This document shows, in pieces, positions 30,199-32,066 of a stretch of 32,066 bases of DNA; position 1 is the stretch's first letter, and every line of letters begins with the position of its first letter. The notes beneath the pieces are model-generated. The model did not search any database. It was given only the letters and a program-made list of their open reading frames with translations, and was not told the origin of the DNA. Source of the stretch: an uncultured Acidimicrobiales bacterium (GTDB taxonomy: Bacteria > Actinomycetota > Acidimicrobiia > Acidimicrobiales > SZUA-35); NCBI GenBank assembly GCA_938009905.1, contig CALLGK010000291.1, positions 1 to 32,066 on the forward strand, written 5' to 3'. The position numbers were made by a program, and so were the translations under genes.

Positions 30199-31296
30199 AT
30201 GACGCTCACTAGCTGTGTCTTTGACATGGACGGTCTTCTTCTCGAATCAGAGTCGCTTTGGCGCCAAGCCGAGACCGAGATGTCTGACGAGCTTGGGTTG
30301 GGGTTCACCCACGAAGACTTCGAGCGCACCATGGGCATGCGAATGCGTGACGTCGCACAGATGTGGTTCCAGTGGAAGCCGTGGGACGGCGCAACGCCCG
30401 CTGAGGTTGCCGATCGTGTCGTTGCCCGAGTCATCGAACTCGTGGCTGCGGCTGACCCACTTCCCGGTGTGGTCGCCACGCTCGACGCCGCGGCCGAGCG
30501 CGGTCTGCGCATCGCACTGTGCTCGTCGTCTGACGACGTGCTGATCGACGCCGCTGTTGCTGCGCTCGGCCTGGCCGAGCGCTTCCAGGTGATCCACTCG
30601 GCTGAGCACGATGAGTTTGGCAAGCCGCACCCTGCGCCGTACCTAACAACGGCGGCCAAGCTCGGCGTCGACCCATCCACATGCGTTGCGTTCGAAGACT
30701 CGGTGAACGGCTGCCTGTCGGCGAAGGCGGCTGGTATGAAGGTGATCGCCGTGCCAGACGCAGCCTCGCGTGGCACCCAGCGATTCGGCTTTGCTGATGT
30801 CGTGCTCGAGTCGTTGGAACAGTTCGACGTTGGCGTGCTCGACGAACTCACCAGCGCAACACCGGTGCCATCGATGTCGAGGCCCCGCTTTCATCTTGCC
30901 TTTGGTGTCACCGACCTTGGGGCAGCGCGCCAGTTCTACGGCGATGTTCTCGGGTGCACCGAGGGCCGCTCGGCCGACACGTGGGTCGACTTCAACCTGT
31001 GGGGCCATCAGATCGTGGCCCACCTCGATCCGGCCATGGCCGACGCAACCGTCTCGACGAACGACGTCGACGGCCACGCAGTGCCCGCCAATCACTTCGG
31101 TTTGTTGCTGCATCGGACTGCGTGGCACGACCTTGTCGGTCGCCTCAAGGCAGCGGGCACGACGTTTCTGATTGAGCCAAACGTTCGCTTTGAGGGTCTG
31201 CCGGGAGAGCAGCACACATGCTTTGTGCTTGATCCCGCTGGCAACGCGCTTGAGTTCAAGGCGTTCACGGATGACCGAGCCGTCTTTGCAAAGTAG
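30199..31296 (+). CDS. HAD-superfamily phosphatase fused to a VOC (glyoxalase-like) domain
   Basis: Residues 1-215 form a HAD subfamily IA hydrolase resembling sugar-phosphate phosphatases or beta-phosphoglucomutase. D9 and D11 are in FDMDGLLLESE, the motif II serines are in LCSSSDD (109-111), K142 is in FGKPHPAPY, and E166-D167 are in AFEDSVNG. After a short Pro/Ser linker, residues 228-356 form a vicinal-oxygen-chelate domain with a possible metal triad H232 (RFHLAFGV), H299 (NHFGLLL) and E352 (NALEFKAF). Such VOC domains bind a divalent metal in glyoxalases and dioxygenases. The single frame is unbroken, so the fusion is real in this sequence. An internal ATG at about 30876 could allow a free VOC protein. 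Substrates are unknown. Confidence 0.9.
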   Translation: MTLTSCVFDMDGLLLESESLWRQAETEMSDELGLGFTHEDFERTMGMRMRDVAQMWFQWKPWDGATPAEVADRVVARVIELVAAADPLPGVVATLDAAAERGLRIALCSSSDDVLIDAAVAALGLAERFQVIHSAEHDEFGKPHPAPYLTTAAKLGVDPSTCVAFEDSVNGCLSAKAAGMKVIAVPDAASRGTQRFGFADVVLESLEQFDVGVLDELTSATPVPSMSRPRFHLAFGVTDLGAARQFYGDVLGCTEGRSADTWVDFNLWGHQIVAHLDPAMADATVSTNDVDGHAVPANHFGLLLHRTAWHDLVGRLKAAGTTFLIEPNVRFEGLPGEQHTCFVLDPAGNALEFKAFTDDRAVFAK

Positions 31297-31357
31297 ATCG
31301 TGAGGCTGCGTAGCTCGCGGAGCAGCGTGTGGCTTGTGAGTTTGATCGGCGTAGCCG

Positions 31358-31375
31358 GGTCTGCGACAGCAGACC
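31358..31375. terminator. Hairpin between convergent genes
   Basis: GGTCTGC-GACA-GCAGACC is a perfect 7-bp stem with a tetraloop between the HAD-VOC gene and the minus-strand membrane-protein gene. No T tract is present on either side. It may serve as a two-way 3' end. Confidence 0.5.
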
Positions 31376-31383
31376 AAAGCAAC

Positions 31384-31575
31384 TCAGTGAACGGCTCGGA
31401 TGGCGAACCAGGCCAGGTTCATCATGATGAGCCCGTAGACGAAGTGTCGGTAGTCGCGATCCCACTTCCGAGTGCGGAAAACCGCGAAGAGCCAGATGGG
31501 GATCATCACGATCCACTGGAAGAGCACCCCTGCATCGGTCCGGGGTAGCAGAATGTCTCGTACTGCCTCGGACAT
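31384..31575 (-). CDS. Small two-helix membrane protein, function unknown
   Basis: The 63-residue product has two hydrophobic helices, about 17-33 (VLFQWIVMIPIWLFAVF) and 45-62 (FVYGLIMMNLAWFAIRAV), joined by a basic loop RTRKWDRDYRH. I do not recognise a named family, though small proteins of this build are common in actinobacteria. The ATG at 31575 has no Shine-Dalgarno sequence. An in-frame GTG at 31614 would add 13 residues and has purine-rich sequence before it, so the start is uncertain. The gene is divergent from the 6-phosphogluconate dehydrogenase gene and converges on the HAD-VOC gene. Confidence 0.65.
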   Translation of the reverse strand: MSEAVRDILLPRTDAGVLFQWIVMIPIWLFAVFRTRKWDRDYRHFVYGLIMMNLAWFAIRAVH

Positions 31576-31650
31576 GTTGTGTTCAACCGCATCGATGTCG
31601 AGGCGATTCCCCACCCCCTCATCTCTCCACCCCCAAGCGAGGAAAATACG

Positions 31651-32066
31651 ATGCAAATCGGAATGGTCGGCCTTGGTCGAATGGGCGCAAACATGGTGCG
31701 CCGCATGAACAACGCCGGTATCGAGTGTGTCGGGTATGACCGCTCGGAAGAATCGGTGGCCACGCTTGTCGACGAGGGCGCCTGCTCTGGCGCTTCGTCG
31801 ATCGAGGAGCTCGTCAACTCGCTCGAGGCGCCACGTGCGGTGTGGGTGATGGTGCCAGCGGCGTACGCCGGCGCGGTCGTGATGGACGTTGCGCAGTATC
31901 TCGAGCCCGGCGATGCCGTGATCGACGGCGGCAACTCGCACTATCCGCTCGACATTGAGCGATCGGACGTCCTTGCCGAGCGCGACATTCACTACGTCGA
32001 CGTCGGCACAAGCGGCGGTGTCTTCGGCCTCGAGCGGGGCTACTGCCTCATGATCGGCGGCGACGA
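31651..32066 (+). CDS. gnd: 6-phosphogluconate dehydrogenase (5' part, runs off the window)
   Basis: The enzyme oxidises and decarboxylates 6-phosphogluconate to ribulose-5-phosphate in the pentose phosphate pathway. Only the first 138 codons are present. The N-terminal Rossmann fingerprint MQIGMVGLGRMGANMVRR is followed by VWVMVPA, then VIDGGNSHY (about 90-98), and YVDVGTSGGVFGLERG near 112-127, where the substrate is bound. The sequence resembles the shorter, YqeC-like decarboxylating form found in many actinobacteria. The ATG at 31651 is preceded by GAGGAAA with a suitable spacer. It is divergent from the small membrane protein gene. Confidence 0.92.
   Translation, partial: MQIGMVGLGRMGANMVRRMNNAGIECVGYDRSEESVATLVDEGACSGASSIEELVNSLEAPRAVWVMVPAAYAGAVVMDVAQYLEPGDAVIDGGNSHYPLDIERSDVLAERDIHYVDVGTSGGVFGLERGYCLMIGGD

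Noticed and set aside
1-32066. CRISPR array, prophage or complete insertion sequence
   Set aside because: No regularly spaced repeats, transposase or integrase motifs, or phage structural genes were seen. The only mobile-like signals are the short palindromes at 14807-14926 and the inverted repeat at 20743-20912.

Overview
The window is chromosomal DNA from a high-GC Gram-positive bacterium. The order dapA, rnj, ftsK, rimO, pgsA, cinA, recA is a typical actinobacterial neighbourhood. GTG starts are frequent, and BTAD-type regulators, an F420-type luciferase-like oxidoreductase and a LexA-type SOS box (CGAAC-N4-GTTCG) fit the same group. A deep-branching actinobacterium such as Acidimicrobiia is my best guess; this is an inference from gene content, not a measured placement. 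I saw no tRNA, rRNA, CRISPR array, transposase or phage gene.

Layout. Positions 1-7500 hold a BTAD/AAA+/TPR regulator followed by a 1355-residue, cysteine-free, very acidic low-complexity protein with a 100-residue internal duplication; I do not recognise the second protein. Positions 7616-11669 are a compact run: SURF1, a winged-helix protein, dapA and rnj, the last three joined by 1-nt overlaps. A structured 353-nt spacer separates rnj from ftsK (12023-14791), and two tandem palindromes separate ftsK from a Ca2+/Na+ antiporter. Then come an SMP-30-like lactonase overlapping a CopC-like protein, and the overlapping set rimO-pgsA-cinA.

From 20691 to 24670 the minus strand carries a possible small basic protein behind an almost perfect Shine-Dalgarno sequence that is one arm of a 15-bp inverted repeat, then a second BTAD/AAA+ regulator with its own terminator. 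This regulator is divergent from an F420-type oxidoreductase, which converges on a small lipoprotein gene. recA follows with a readable SOS promoter and a strong terminator. Next are an orphan CheY-like response regulator and a REC-PAS-GGDEF-EAL protein, a HAD phosphatase fused to a VOC domain, a small minus-strand membrane protein, and the 5' part of a 6-phosphogluconate dehydrogenase gene that runs off the window.

Themes. Housekeeping genes (lysine synthesis, RNA decay, chromosome translocation, ribosome modification, phospholipid synthesis, recombination) alternate with signalling genes (two BTAD regulators, a c-di-GMP enzyme, a response regulator). Many genes lack a Shine-Dalgarno sequence but have a TANNNT hexamer 6-9 nt before the start codon, which points to widespread leaderless transcription. 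The strongest candidates for something undescribed are the acidic duplicated protein (3436-7503), the inverted-repeat small gene at 20691-20912, the tandem palindromes at 14807-14926 and the HAD-VOC fusion.
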